From: Chloroflexota bacterium
GTDB taxonomy: Bacteria; Chloroflexota; Anaerolineae; Anaerolineales; DRKV01
DNA: 12,644 nucleotides
Reading direction: 5' to 3'
Assembly: GCA_011051635.1 (NCBI GenBank)
Contig: DRKV01000236.1
Span: 1 to 12,644 of the forward strand
The first letter of the stretch is position 1. Every line of letters starts with the position of its first letter. Shown here in pieces: positions 1 through 9,622 of this stretch. A program made the translations under genes and the position numbers. The notes beneath the pieces were generated by a model. The model made no database searches, was not told the origin of the DNA, and saw only the letters and a list, made by a program, of their open reading frames with translations.

Positions 1-42
1 ATTTTCCCCGCCGCTCTGATATCGCCGACCTCTGCGGTGGCC

Positions 43-1668
43 TCAGGCTTGTTGTTTGTTCTTTTTTCGGATAGGTAGTTTCCAGCGCTCCTTTTTGTGG
101 CCGTTGCCGTTTTTGTGCCCGTTTTCGTTGTGGTAATACTTGCCGTATCCATAAGCCTGATAATAACGGGTGTGGACATCCCTCCCGCCGTTGATGACAA
201 CCCCGAACACGCGGGTCTGTGTTTGGGCAATTTGCTTTTGCATCAGCCGGATGGCGGTACGCCGGCTGGCATTTGTGCGCGTTACCCATAAAATCCCATC
301 CACGCGTCGGGAGAGGACAACGGCGTCCGGGACAGCAAAGGGAGGCCCGTCCATGACGATGACATCATAATCTTGCAGCAGGGCCTCCAGAGTCTTTGGC
401 ATAGCGCGGGATACCAGTAACTCGGTGCTTTGCTCGGAGTCCGCACCACTGACGATGACGTCAATCCCGTATTGGGGCAGGGTGTTGATACATTCCGTGA
501 TGGCGATACCGTCTTTCAAAATATCGCTCAACCCAGGTTTCTCGGGCAAATCAAAGGCGGAGAAAATTGTAGGGGAGCGCAAGTCCGCATCTATCAGCAT
601 CACCCGGTACCCTGCATGAGAAAGGGATAGTGCCAGGTTGGCGGCGACGGTGCTCTTCCCCTCTCCAGGCATGGCGCTGCTGACCAGGATGGTGTGAAAA
701 GGAGGTTCAGCCAGAAAGCCCAGGTTGTTACGCAGAGAACGGAAGGCATCTGCTGTGGGGGAGCGCGGATTTTGGGCCATGTAGGTGTGCAGGTTGGCCT
801 CATGCGGCACGTAAGGGATGTAGGCCAGGACGGGGTGGGAGACTGCACGTTCAATGTCGGTGGATGTTTTCAGGCGGTCATCCAGATACTCTACAGCGTA
901 TGCCCCGATGGTGGAAAGTACCAGCCCTCCCAGGGCCGCTCCCAGGATAGTGAGGAGTTTGTTTGGCCCGATAGGTTTGGTAGGCAGCGGGGCTTTTTCG
1001 ATGATTTGCAGGGTGTTGATAGCACCGCCCTGGGTGCTGGCCAGGAGGTTGGCGTAGGTGGTCTGGAGAGATGTCAACTTCGTGTTCAAGGCCTCCAGTT
1101 CCTGCTGGATAGTGAGAATTTCTGCCGCCCCCTCTGCCGAGCCGAGAGCATCTTGTTTGGCAGCGATAGCCTCTTTGGTTTGCGTGATGTCATCCTGGAG
1201 TTCTTGCAATTGTTCTTTTACGAAAGCCTGGGTATCCGCGTCCGCACTCTTTCCACTGGGACTTTGCTGAACGAGTTGCTCCGCCAAGGTGTTTGCTACC
1301 GCCTGGGCGCGGCGCGGGTCGGTATCGGTAACCTCAATCCGCAAAAAGGGGCTTCCCGGCATGGAGTAGGCGTTGTATTCCGGAAGTCTGTCCAGACCGA
1401 GAACTTCCATAGTGGCATCCCGAACGGGTTCCCGCTGGGCCATAGCCGCGTACATATCCGTCAGCCGCCGGGGCACCTCCAGTTCCAGGCCGGTAGGGTT
1501 CGGGTCGTAGAGCGCGCCGCCGACCATGAGGGTGACTCCGGACTGATAGACGGGGGGCTGCGGCTTGACGAGCAGGTAGCCGATGCCTCCGGCGATGATG
1601 GTGGAGAGCGCAATCATCCACCACCAGCGGATGACGGGGGCCAGGTAATCCAGAAATTTTAAGTTCAT
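43..1668 (-). CDS. Fused Wzz/BY-kinase polysaccharide chain-length regulator and tyrosine autokinase
   Basis: An inner-membrane protein expected to control the polymerisation and export of a surface polysaccharide through tyrosine autophosphorylation. The 541 residues show a Wzz-type N-terminal part with one membrane helix at about 15-34, a coiled-coil-like extracytoplasmic stretch at about 145-210, and a second helix at about 238-258 after a Pro-rich segment. The cytoplasmic kinase follows: Walker A with GEGKST ending at residue 340, Walker A' with IDAD at 359-362, and Walker B with VIVMDGPP at 436-443. The tail carries a tyrosine cluster (Y502, Y503, Y506, Y508, Y511, Y512), the usual autophosphorylation site, then an unusual Asn/Gly/His/Lys-rich end. 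The start has AAGGA seven bases upstream. It is the last gene of a three-gene operon, 34 bases after the glycosyltransferase. The single-chain layout resembles Wzc rather than the split CapA/CapB form. Family assignment is firm; the polymer is unknown. Confidence 0.95.
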   Translation of the reverse strand: MNLKFLDYLAPVIRWWWMIALSTIIAGGIGYLLVKPQPPVYQSGVTLMVGGALYDPNPTGLELEVPRRLTDMYAAMAQREPVRDATMEVLGLDRLPEYNAYSMPGSPFLRIEVTDTDPRRAQAVANTLAEQLVQQSPSGKSADADTQAFVKEQLQELQDDITQTKEAIAAKQDALGSAEGAAEILTIQQELEALNTKLTSLQTTYANLLASTQGGAINTLQIIEKAPLPTKPIGPNKLLTILGAALGGLVLSTIGAYAVEYLDDRLKTSTDIERAVSHPVLAYIPYVPHEANLHTYMAQNPRSPTADAFRSLRNNLGFLAEPPFHTILVSSAMPGEGKSTVAANLALSLSHAGYRVMLIDADLRSPTIFSAFDLPEKPGLSDILKDGIAITECINTLPQYGIDVIVSGADSEQSTELLVSRAMPKTLEALLQDYDVIVMDGPPFAVPDAVVLSRRVDGILWVTRTNASRRTAIRLMQKQIAQTQTRVFGVVINGGRDVHTRYYQAYGYGKYYHNENGHKNGNGHKKERWKLPIRKKNKQQA

Positions 1669-1702
1669 CGAAGATTCCTTACGAATACAAAAGTCCTGAA
1701 TT

Positions 1703-2935
1703 TCAGGTGCGCCGGATGCGTTCCATTTGCACTTGCTGGTAGACGTCCTCCAGCAAGGCAGCGATGGAATCCCAGCGATGATACCGTTCTACGTAAGCGT
1801 GACCGGCTTGCCCAAGCACAGCGCGGCGTTTCTCGTCCCTGAGCAAATTTATGATGGTCTGGGCGAAGGTCTCCGGCGTGTCGGCCACCAGAAGATGCCT
1901 GCCAGGTTCTGCTTCCAGAGCGGAAACGGCCTGGGAGGTACACACAACCGGCGTGGCGCAGGCCATGGCCTCCAGCACCTTGTTTTGGATTCCGGCTCCG
2001 TATGCCAGCGGAGCGACGGCAATCGCTGCCCTTTGGAGATAAGGCCGCACATGAGGGACAGTACCGGTGACTTCAATGCGGCGGTCGCTGCCCAACGCCT
2101 GGATTTTGGGGTGCGGGTCTTTGCCAACGATTTGCAGATGTACTTCAGGCTGTTCCCGCCACACCAGGGGCATGATGTCTTCTACCAGGTTGAGCACCAT
2201 GGTGACGTTGGCGTGGTAACTCATCTTCCCGCTGACGACCAGGGTGCGGCTGCTGCGTTTGATGTTTTCATCCGGGTAGAAGTCATCCAGCGAGACTCCA
2301 TTGGGCACCACCTGGATGGGCGTGTGGGGGGCGTTCTCCGGCAAAAGCGCTTCGTAAGCCTGTTTGTCGTTGCGGGAGGTGACAAGAATGTGGTCGAATT
2401 TGCGGAGCAGTTCCCTCTCCAGACGCAGGGTGCGTCCCAACTCCAGACGGGTGACCCACTGCCCGAAGAAACTCCGGCTGCGCTCCGCCGCCTGTTGGAA
2501 GAGATAACTGATGCAGTCCACGCTGTCCCAGACGATAGGCAGGTCGGGGTGATGCTCCTGGGCGTGGAGGGCGTACTGCACGCCGCGCAGGTGCTCCACG
2601 TGGAGAATGTCGTAAGGGGCGTAGCCATCCTTGGGGGTCAGAAGCCTCTCCATTTCGCGGTGCAGTTTCGGGTGCCAGCAATAATTCGCCTGAATGGGAC
2701 GGTTCCCTGGCAGGGAACGGGCTGCATTCCACAGGGAGCGCCAGCGCCTCAGGGGGAAGGAGTGTACTTCAATCCCGGCGTCCCGTAGTTCCTGAAGATG
2801 CGCTTTTCCCTCCGGACGGCTTTGGAGAGTGAGCAAGGTGATGCGGTGTCCGCGACGCGCCAGCGTGCGCAGGAGGTTGTAGGGGCGCACGTAAATCGGG
2901 GTAGGAGCGTAAGGAACGACGAATAAAAGGCGCAT
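1703..2935 (-). CDS. GT4-family glycosyltransferase, EpsH1/PEP-CTERM-associated type
   Basis: A cytoplasmic or membrane-peripheral retaining glycosyltransferase of 410 residues with the GT-B fold, likely adding a sugar from a nucleotide donor to a lipid-linked exopolysaccharide intermediate. The N-terminal domain opens with MRLLFVVPYAPTP and a conserved Arg-Pro-Tyr-Asn step. Residues near 137-146 (WDSVDCIS) and the C-terminal donor-site segment with YGAGIQNKVLEAMA followed by ATPVV resemble the family called sugar transferase, PEP-CTERM/EpsH1 system associated. PNGV near 213-216 marks the start of the second Rossmann domain. The gene begins two bases after the stop of the upstream Asp-box gene and has no clear Shine-Dalgarno, so translational coupling is likely. 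No PEP-CTERM sorting gene is visible here, so the subfamily name should not be read as proof of that system. Donor and acceptor cannot be told from sequence. Confidence 0.9.
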   Translation of the reverse strand: MRLLFVVPYAPTPIYVRPYNLLRTLARRGHRITLLTLQSRPEGKAHLQELRDAGIEVHSFPLRRWRSLWNAARSLPGNRPIQANYCWHPKLHREMERLLTPKDGYAPYDILHVEHLRGVQYALHAQEHHPDLPIVWDSVDCISYLFQQAAERSRSFFGQWVTRLELGRTLRLERELLRKFDHILVTSRNDKQAYEALLPENAPHTPIQVVPNGVSLDDFYPDENIKRSSRTLVVSGKMSYHANVTMVLNLVEDIMPLVWREQPEVHLQIVGKDPHPKIQALGSDRRIEVTGTVPHVRPYLQRAAIAVAPLAYGAGIQNKVLEAMACATPVVCTSQAVSALEAEPGRHLLVADTPETFAQTIINLLRDEKRRAVLGQAGHAYVERYHRWDSIAALLEDVYQQVQMERIRRT

Positions 2936-2937
2936 GG

Positions 2938-4482
2938 CTAGAAGCGGTATTTATTGCGGACAAAGAGCAGTAAGCCGCCAAAGAAAATTAGAACGGGAAA
3001 AACGCTGACGGCAATCACCATCAGGTCATCGTTTTCGGTGAAAATGGTGTGGGTCTGCTCTGGTTCGATGGGGCTGAGCCTCAGGGAGGGCGGTGGAGTG
3101 GGACGCGGTGTGGGCGTGACGGTAGGCGTGGCCGTGGGGGTCGGAGTGGGGCTGGGCAGAGGTACGCTTTCCAGGGCGGGGGCATCCACCTGCCGATGGC
3201 TGTAAAACACGGTGTAGAAATCCGGGTTGGCGTCCCAGATGTGGTCTTTGGCGCGCACAAACCAGGTGACGTGCAACTGGTTCCCCAGCCCAATGGCAGC
3301 CTGGGGCCATTCCGGGACGTCCTCCTGATAGGTGGCGATGATTTCAGGCTGCGACCATTCCTTGCCATCCCAGATGATGTGCAGGATGTTCAGACTGCTT
3401 TGCTGGGGGTCCAGGCGGCCAATCATCACCAGGTGGAGGTTGCCGGCGCTGTCCCTGACCATGCTGAAGGCGCTTTGGCGGGTGTTGTGGATACTGCGCT
3501 CTCCCCACACGCCGGGGATGGGTTTTGGGGTTTCCCAGGAACGCCCGTGGGTCACCGACAGGCGGTAATATGGGCGGTCTTCATCCATGTTGAGCCAGGC
3601 CAATACAAGCCGGTTGTTGACGTCCAGCCCCAGGGCAGGGTTGCGGGCATTTTGCTGCTCTGGAAGGGTAATTTGATGCAGGAGAGACCAGGTAACGCCG
3701 CCGTCGTAAGAGACGGTATGTAAAATTTGAACCGGGTCGTTGACCCCGCCAAACGTCCCGCCCGTTCCGGCTTCCCAAACCACATGGATGTTTTCTTCCT
3801 CGTCCAAAAGGAATTGCGGTTTGGCTGCTCCGACCGGCTGGGCGGCCAGGGCGGAAAGGTCAATCGGGATGCTCCAGGTAGTGCCGTTGTCTGGCGATTG
3901 ACGGTAGTACAGGCGGTAGCACAGGTTACAGTACGAGTCGGGGGTGTTCTCGGTGTACAGGGCGTGCAGATAGCCTCGCGAATCGCCCGTCACAGCGGAA
4001 AAATACCCCAGGTTGCGCAAATTCAACTTGACGGGGAGCCGCCACGCCTGGGCGTTGGCAGCCTCCCGCACCGGGGCCTGACTGTAAAAAACATCCAGAT
4101 TGCGGTAAGTCAGGTGCAGGGTTCCATCGGGGCTTATCCAGGGATTGGGGCGGGTCACTTCCACGCTGCGGACACTGTATTGCGGGATTGCCAGGATGTC
4201 GTTGGCCGTCTCCCACTCTTCGCCGTCCGCGCTGGATGTGTAATAAACCACGTCGTAGCCGCTGGTGGGTTCCGCCTCCGGGTTGTCGGGATTCAGACCG
4301 TAGTAGATGCTCTGCGACCAGAAGAGATGCACCCTTCCCGTGGAGTCCGCGGCGATGGCGGGGAACCAGCCGCTCGGCTCGAAAGCGCGCGGCGCACTCC
4401 AGAGGGGCTCTCCCCCCCGGACAGCCCGCGCCGGGAGCGCCAGGGCGAGAAGAACCAGGAGGTAGAGGGGGAGACGTTTCAT
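2938..4482 (-). CDS. Exported, C-terminally membrane-anchored Asp-box (sialidase-fold) protein
   Basis: A 514-residue surface protein with no assignable enzyme activity. The start at 4482 is chosen because it begins a clean signal peptide (MKRLPLYLLVLLALALPARA); the frame stays open another 42 codons upstream, but that stretch looks non-coding. The body has Asp-box motifs at about 84-90 (SADGEEW), 196-203 (SPDNGTTW), 258-265 (SYDGGVTW) and a degenerate one at 311-316, with recurring 'LH..W' strands typical of sialidase/BNR beta-propellers. A CNLC pair sits at 185-188. A Pro/Thr linker (about 443-466) leads to one membrane helix (about 488-508) and a short basic tail, so the propeller faces outward. 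It is first in the operon with the glycosyltransferase and BY-kinase, suggesting a role in polysaccharide binding, trimming or assembly. The Arg triad and Tyr/Glu nucleophile of true sialidases were not identified, so a sialidase label is not justified. Confidence 0.85.
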   Translation of the reverse strand: MKRLPLYLLVLLALALPARAVRGGEPLWSAPRAFEPSGWFPAIAADSTGRVHLFWSQSIYYGLNPDNPEAEPTSGYDVVYYTSSADGEEWETANDILAIPQYSVRSVEVTRPNPWISPDGTLHLTYRNLDVFYSQAPVREAANAQAWRLPVKLNLRNLGYFSAVTGDSRGYLHALYTENTPDSYCNLCYRLYYRQSPDNGTTWSIPIDLSALAAQPVGAAKPQFLLDEEENIHVVWEAGTGGTFGGVNDPVQILHTVSYDGGVTWSLLHQITLPEQQNARNPALGLDVNNRLVLAWLNMDEDRPYYRLSVTHGRSWETPKPIPGVWGERSIHNTRQSAFSMVRDSAGNLHLVMIGRLDPQQSSLNILHIIWDGKEWSQPEIIATYQEDVPEWPQAAIGLGNQLHVTWFVRAKDHIWDANPDFYTVFYSHRQVDAPALESVPLPSPTPTPTATPTVTPTPRPTPPPSLRLSPIEPEQTHTIFTENDDLMVIAVSVFPVLIFFGGLLLFVRNKYRF

Positions 4483-4512
4483 CGGAGAAGCGTGTGAGGG
4501 ACTTTGTGAAGC

Positions 4513-4545
4513 ACGCAGATTATGCTGATGCCCGCTGATTTGCGC
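4513..4545 (+). repeat. 33-base dispersed repeat, copy 1
   Basis: The element starts ACGCAGATT, contains GCTGATG and ends CGCTGATTTGCGC. It matches 30 of 33 bases with the reverse complement of 9192-9224. Internally it has a period of about 10 bases built on CTGAT. It lies in the leader region of the polysaccharide operon. The similarity was read directly by eye; its abundance elsewhere in the genome is unknown. Confidence 0.8.
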
Positions 4546-4612
4546 TCCTGCGACCCGAAAAAATCTTTTCCTGCACGACGCGAGGACACGGCGCAAAACC
4601 GATTGCATTATG

Positions 4613-4649
4613 ACACGGCAGCCGTGTAAAGGAGATGACAGAATTGTCA
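4613..4649. promoter_or_regulatory. Two adjacent dyads, candidate operator for the polysaccharide operon
   Basis: ACACGGC-A-GCCGTGT (4613-4627) is a perfect 7-base inverted repeat around one central base. Eight bases on, TGACA-GAAT-TGTCA (4636-4649) is a second dyad with 5-base arms. On the minus strand the first lies directly upstream of a CATAAT word. The geometry suits a dimeric regulator, but no regulator gene is in the window and the promoter is not proven. Confidence 0.35.
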
Positions 4650-4673
4650 GGGGAGCGCTCGAGAAATCTTGCC

Positions 4674-4761
4674 GCCCTCGCGAGGGCCTGGAAGCCCCCC
4701 GCTGGTGGGTGGAAGTCCGCTCTGCGGACTTGAGGGTATCAGGGTAGGGGCTCCAACCCTG
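4674..4761. repeat. Cluster of three intergenic inverted repeats
   Basis: GCCCTCGCGAGGGC (4674-4687) is a perfect palindrome. AAGTCCGC/GCGGACTT (4713-4720 and 4724-4731) is an 8-base hairpin with a 3-base loop. CAGGGT/ACCCTG (4740-4745 and 4756-4761) is a third stem. None is followed by a T run, so they are unlikely to be terminators. They look like intergenic palindromic repeats. Confidence 0.6.
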
Positions 4762-4834
4762 CCCGCAAGGACGGTGCTCCCGCCGCCGTTCTGCAAAGCG
4801 CGAGCGCCCCCATTGTCAGAGGCAGTTCTGGTTC

Positions 4835-4876
4835 CAAAAATAAACAGCCCTGCGGATTTTTCCCGCAGGGCTGTTT
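4835..4876 (-). terminator. Strong intrinsic terminator of eno
   Basis: Arms 4842-4855 and 4863-4876 are perfectly complementary over 14 bases around a 7-base loop. On the minus strand the stem is followed by TATTTTTGG (4841 downward). It begins 58 bases after the eno stop codon and ends the housekeeping transcript. On the plus strand only a weak T-rich tail follows, so it is mainly a minus-strand terminator. Confidence 0.93.
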
Positions 4877-4934
4877 GTTTGATTTGGTCGGGGCTTTCTC
4901 CGGGCAGGGCTGGTTTCCTGCTCCCTGCTCCCAG

Positions 4935-6391
<1,457 letters not shown>

Positions 6392-6394
6392 CCG

Positions 6395-8410
<2,016 letters not shown>

Positions 8411-8413
8411 GAC

Positions 8414-8452
8414 AAAGAAAAAAGGAGGAGCCGTGTTGTGCGGCTTCCTCCT
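8414..8452 (-). terminator. Intrinsic terminator of the Roadblock/LC7 gene
   Basis: Read on the minus strand, AGGAGGAAGCCG and CGGCTCCTCCT pair over 11 bases with one bulged base around a 7-base loop, then TTTTTTCTTTG follows (8423 downward). It starts about 30 bases after the Roadblock stop codon and separates that gene from pyrG. Confidence 0.88.
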
Positions 8453-8483
8453 CAAGTATTGCCGGGGTGTCGTGTGTGGAGAA

Positions 8484-8858
8484 TCATCCCACGAGTCTGG
8501 TCAGGTCTTCGGCGGCGCGGCGCATTTCGAGGAAGATGAGACCCAATTTGGCGCCTTCCCGCGCCAGGGCGGTGAGTACCGCTTCCTGACCGACGGCGGT
8601 CAGCAGGACGTAGCCGCCCGCGCCCCGAATGTATACCTGTTCCAGCGAACCGCGGCCCAGTTCGCTGGCGATGCGCTCCCCCAGGCTGAGCATGGCCGCC
8701 GACATGGCGGAGACGCGGTCTTCCTCCGAACCGACGGGCAGGGCGGAGGCCATAATCAGCCCGTCCACGGAAACGACAGCCGAGCCTTCAATCTCCGGAG
8801 AGGCGGCCTGCATGGAACGCAGGCGGTCGGTCATCAGAGCAACGCGTGATTTTGTCAT
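8484..8858 (-). CDS. Roadblock/LC7-domain protein
   Basis: A 124-residue cytoplasmic protein made of a single Roadblock/LC7 domain, the fold of MglB-type partners of small GTPases. Visible family features are the central strand SAVVSVDGLIMASAL (about 26-40), a long helix around 44-66 (DRVSAMSAAMLSLGERIASE), a second sheet (SLEQVYIRGAGGYVLLTAVG, about 71-90) and the closing helix. In known systems such proteins dimerise and control or scaffold Ras-like GTPases in polarity, motility or signalling; no GTPase gene is next to it here. The start is supported by GGAGATGAG just upstream. The gene seems to be monocistronic, with a terminator right after it. It is divergent from the T-box operon, with 375 bases between its start and the facing promoter. 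Family is fairly sure; the partner is unknown. Confidence 0.9.
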   Translation of the reverse strand: MTKSRVALMTDRLRSMQAASPEIEGSAVVSVDGLIMASALPVGSEEDRVSAMSAAMLSLGERIASELGRGSLEQVYIRGAGGYVLLTAVGQEAVLTALAREGAKLGLIFLEMRRAAEDLTRLVG

Positions 8859-8918
8859 CCCAATCTCATCTCCTCGGTGCTTCGCAGTGCAATGGGCTGG
8901 ACGGTTGTTTGCGGTTCG

Positions 8919-8948
8919 AGTTTACCATAATTGCGCCTGAATTTGCAA
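8919..8948 (-). promoter_or_regulatory. Possible promoter of the Roadblock/LC7 gene
   Basis: Read on the minus strand, TTGCAA (8948-8943) and TAAACT (8924-8919) are 18 bases apart, giving a leader of about 50 bases. Both are four-of-six matches, and the -35 sits in a small palindrome, ATTTGCAAAT. The call is weak and rests on position and spacing. Confidence 0.25.
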
Positions 8949-8990
8949 ATGCGCCGCGGGCGGGGGTGCAGGCAAATGTTGTAGAAGACG

Positions 8991-9109
8991 GCAGTTGAAA
9001 CTGCACCAACGTCTGCGAAGTTGCCCACGAAGTGGCAACTGGAATCCAACCTGCGGCGGCAGGTTTCGCAACTGTTGTTGCGACTTTCGCGTAGCATCCC
9101 CGCAAGGGG
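8991..9109. repeat. Chain of five consecutive small hairpins
   Basis: Stems occur back to back: GCAGT/ACTGC (8991-9004), AGTTGCCCAC/GTGGCAACT with one bulge (9019-9040), AACCTGC/GCAGGTT (9048-9065), TCGCAAC/GTTGCGA (9066-9083) and CCCC/GGGG (9098-9109). Loops are 3-4 bases. No T runs follow, so these are not terminators. It could be a structured RNA or a mosaic of palindromic repeats. Confidence 0.6.
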
Positions 9110-9191
9110 GCCAGTCGCCGGAGCCGAAACGCATCTACAGGATTTGCTTGCACCCGCGGGCGGGGTAGGGCAAGAAAACACAGGGGATACT

Positions 9192-9224
9192 GCGCAAATC
9201 AGCGTGCATCAGCGCAATCTGCGT
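9192..9224 (-). repeat. 33-base dispersed repeat, copy 2 (inverted relative to copy 1)
   Basis: The reverse complement of this stretch equals copy 1 (4513-4545) at 30 of 33 positions; the differences are two adjacent bases in the first third and one in the middle. It ends 9 bases before the -35 box of the T-box promoter. Confidence 0.8.
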
Positions 9225-9233
9225 TCCCCAAAT

Positions 9234-9262
9234 TTGACACTTCCCCCGAAAATCAGTATAAT
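9234..9262 (+). promoter_or_regulatory. Consensus sigma-70 promoter of the valine T-box operon
   Basis: TTGACA (9234-9239) and TATAAT (9257-9262) match the consensus at all twelve positions with the optimal 17-base spacer. Transcription should start near 9269-9271, about 20-25 bases before the first T-box stem. A strong constitutive promoter ahead of an attenuator fits control by termination rather than by initiation. Confidence 0.93.
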
Positions 9263-9289
9263 GCCCGCAACTTGATAGCATCGTATCTC

Positions 9290-9566
9290 TCCGGGAGGAG
9301 TAGACGGTGCGGGTGCTGACAGAGAAGGCTAGGTCACAGGCTGGGAACCGGCCTCAGTTGCTCCCCGTCGAAGGTCGCCCGGATGTACTGCCGAAGAAAA
9401 CCCCCAGGGTGAGTAGACCGGCACGGGCGCTGCCCGTTACAGCAGACCCCCAATCGGCTTTGGCCCGCTGGGGATGAGCGCGCCGGCGTGGAAACGCGCC
9501 GCGAAGCGAGGTGGTACCGCGGAAGGCTGCCCTTTCGTCCTCGTCCGGGACGGAAGGGCTTTTTTG
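9290..9566 (+). promoter_or_regulatory. T-box riboswitch leader, valine-specific (GUC specifier)
   Basis: An RNA leader that senses the charging state of tRNA-Val. The T-box sequence AGGTGGTACCGCGG lies at 9509-9522; its bulge UGGU (9512-9515) would pair with an uncharged ACCA acceptor end, fitting the usual discriminator A of tRNA-Val. Stem I has AGAGA (about 9323), an apical stem AGGC/GCCU, and the 3' strand GAAGGUCGCCCGGAUG, which by alignment to the known layout sets the specifier as GUC at 9374-9376. The central part (GAGTAGACCGGCACGGGC, then GCCCGTTACAGC, about 9411-9442) resembles the T-box stem II region, followed by a CCCC/GGGG stem. The antiterminator pairs CCGC with GCGG around the bulge, and CGAAG (9502-9506) can pair with CUUUCG (9532-9537), hiding the 5' arm of the terminator. 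Uncharged tRNA-Val should therefore raise expression. The GUC reading agrees with valS downstream. Confidence 0.95.
9529..9565 (+). terminator. T-box-controlled intrinsic terminator
   Basis: Two 12-base arms (9529-9540 and 9548-9559) pair with one G-U wobble around a 7-base loop, and six T residues follow (9560-9565). It lies just after the T-box sequence and 58 bases before the lipoprotein start. It would form when charged tRNA-Val is bound. Confidence 0.93.
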
Positions 9567-9622
9567 TTCTCTCTCCTTCTGCCTCTCACCCCGTACCCCT
9601 CTGTGTTTCTCTGGAGACCGCT

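Larger units (their letters stand above)
4483..4834. other. Gene-free stretch between the polysaccharide operon and the eno terminator
   Basis: No credible gene is seen. From left to right it holds the 5' leader of the Asp-box gene, one copy of a 33-base dispersed repeat (4513-4545), an A-rich patch near 4558-4567, two adjacent dyads (4613-4627 and 4636-4649), and a run of hairpins from 4674 to 4761. The minus-strand promoter of the polysaccharide operon should lie here. Two CATAAT words (4607-4612 and 4519-4524, read on the minus strand) could be -10 boxes, but neither has a recognisable -35 at proper spacing. Confidence 0.6.
8859..9233. other. Divergent gene-free region between the Roadblock gene and the T-box operon
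   Basis: No credible gene is seen. It holds a possible minus-strand promoter near 8919-8948, a chain of five small hairpins (8991-9109), GC-rich DNA near 9150-9170, and the second copy of the 33-base dispersed repeat (9192-9224). It ends at the -35 box of the T-box promoter. Confidence 0.6.

Noticed and set aside
1..42. The left edge, checked for the start of another gene or a terminator after the BY-kinase gene
   Set aside because: Only 42 bases are available, and no start, stem or T run could be supported.
1695..1707. CCTGAATTTCAGG, a small palindrome between the glycosyltransferase and BY-kinase genes
   Set aside because: The arms are separated by one base, so no stable RNA hairpin forms, and there is no T run; it overlaps the stop codon and is probably chance.
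4483..4608. A 42-codon N-terminal extension of the Asp-box protein
   Set aside because: The downstream ATG at 4482 begins a proper signal peptide. The extension crosses a dispersed repeat and would bury the signal sequence.
9488..9622. A 45-codon N-terminal extension of the lipoprotein
   Set aside because: It lies within the T-box antiterminator and terminator, and the ATG at 9623 has a Shine-Dalgarno followed by a lipoprotein signal.
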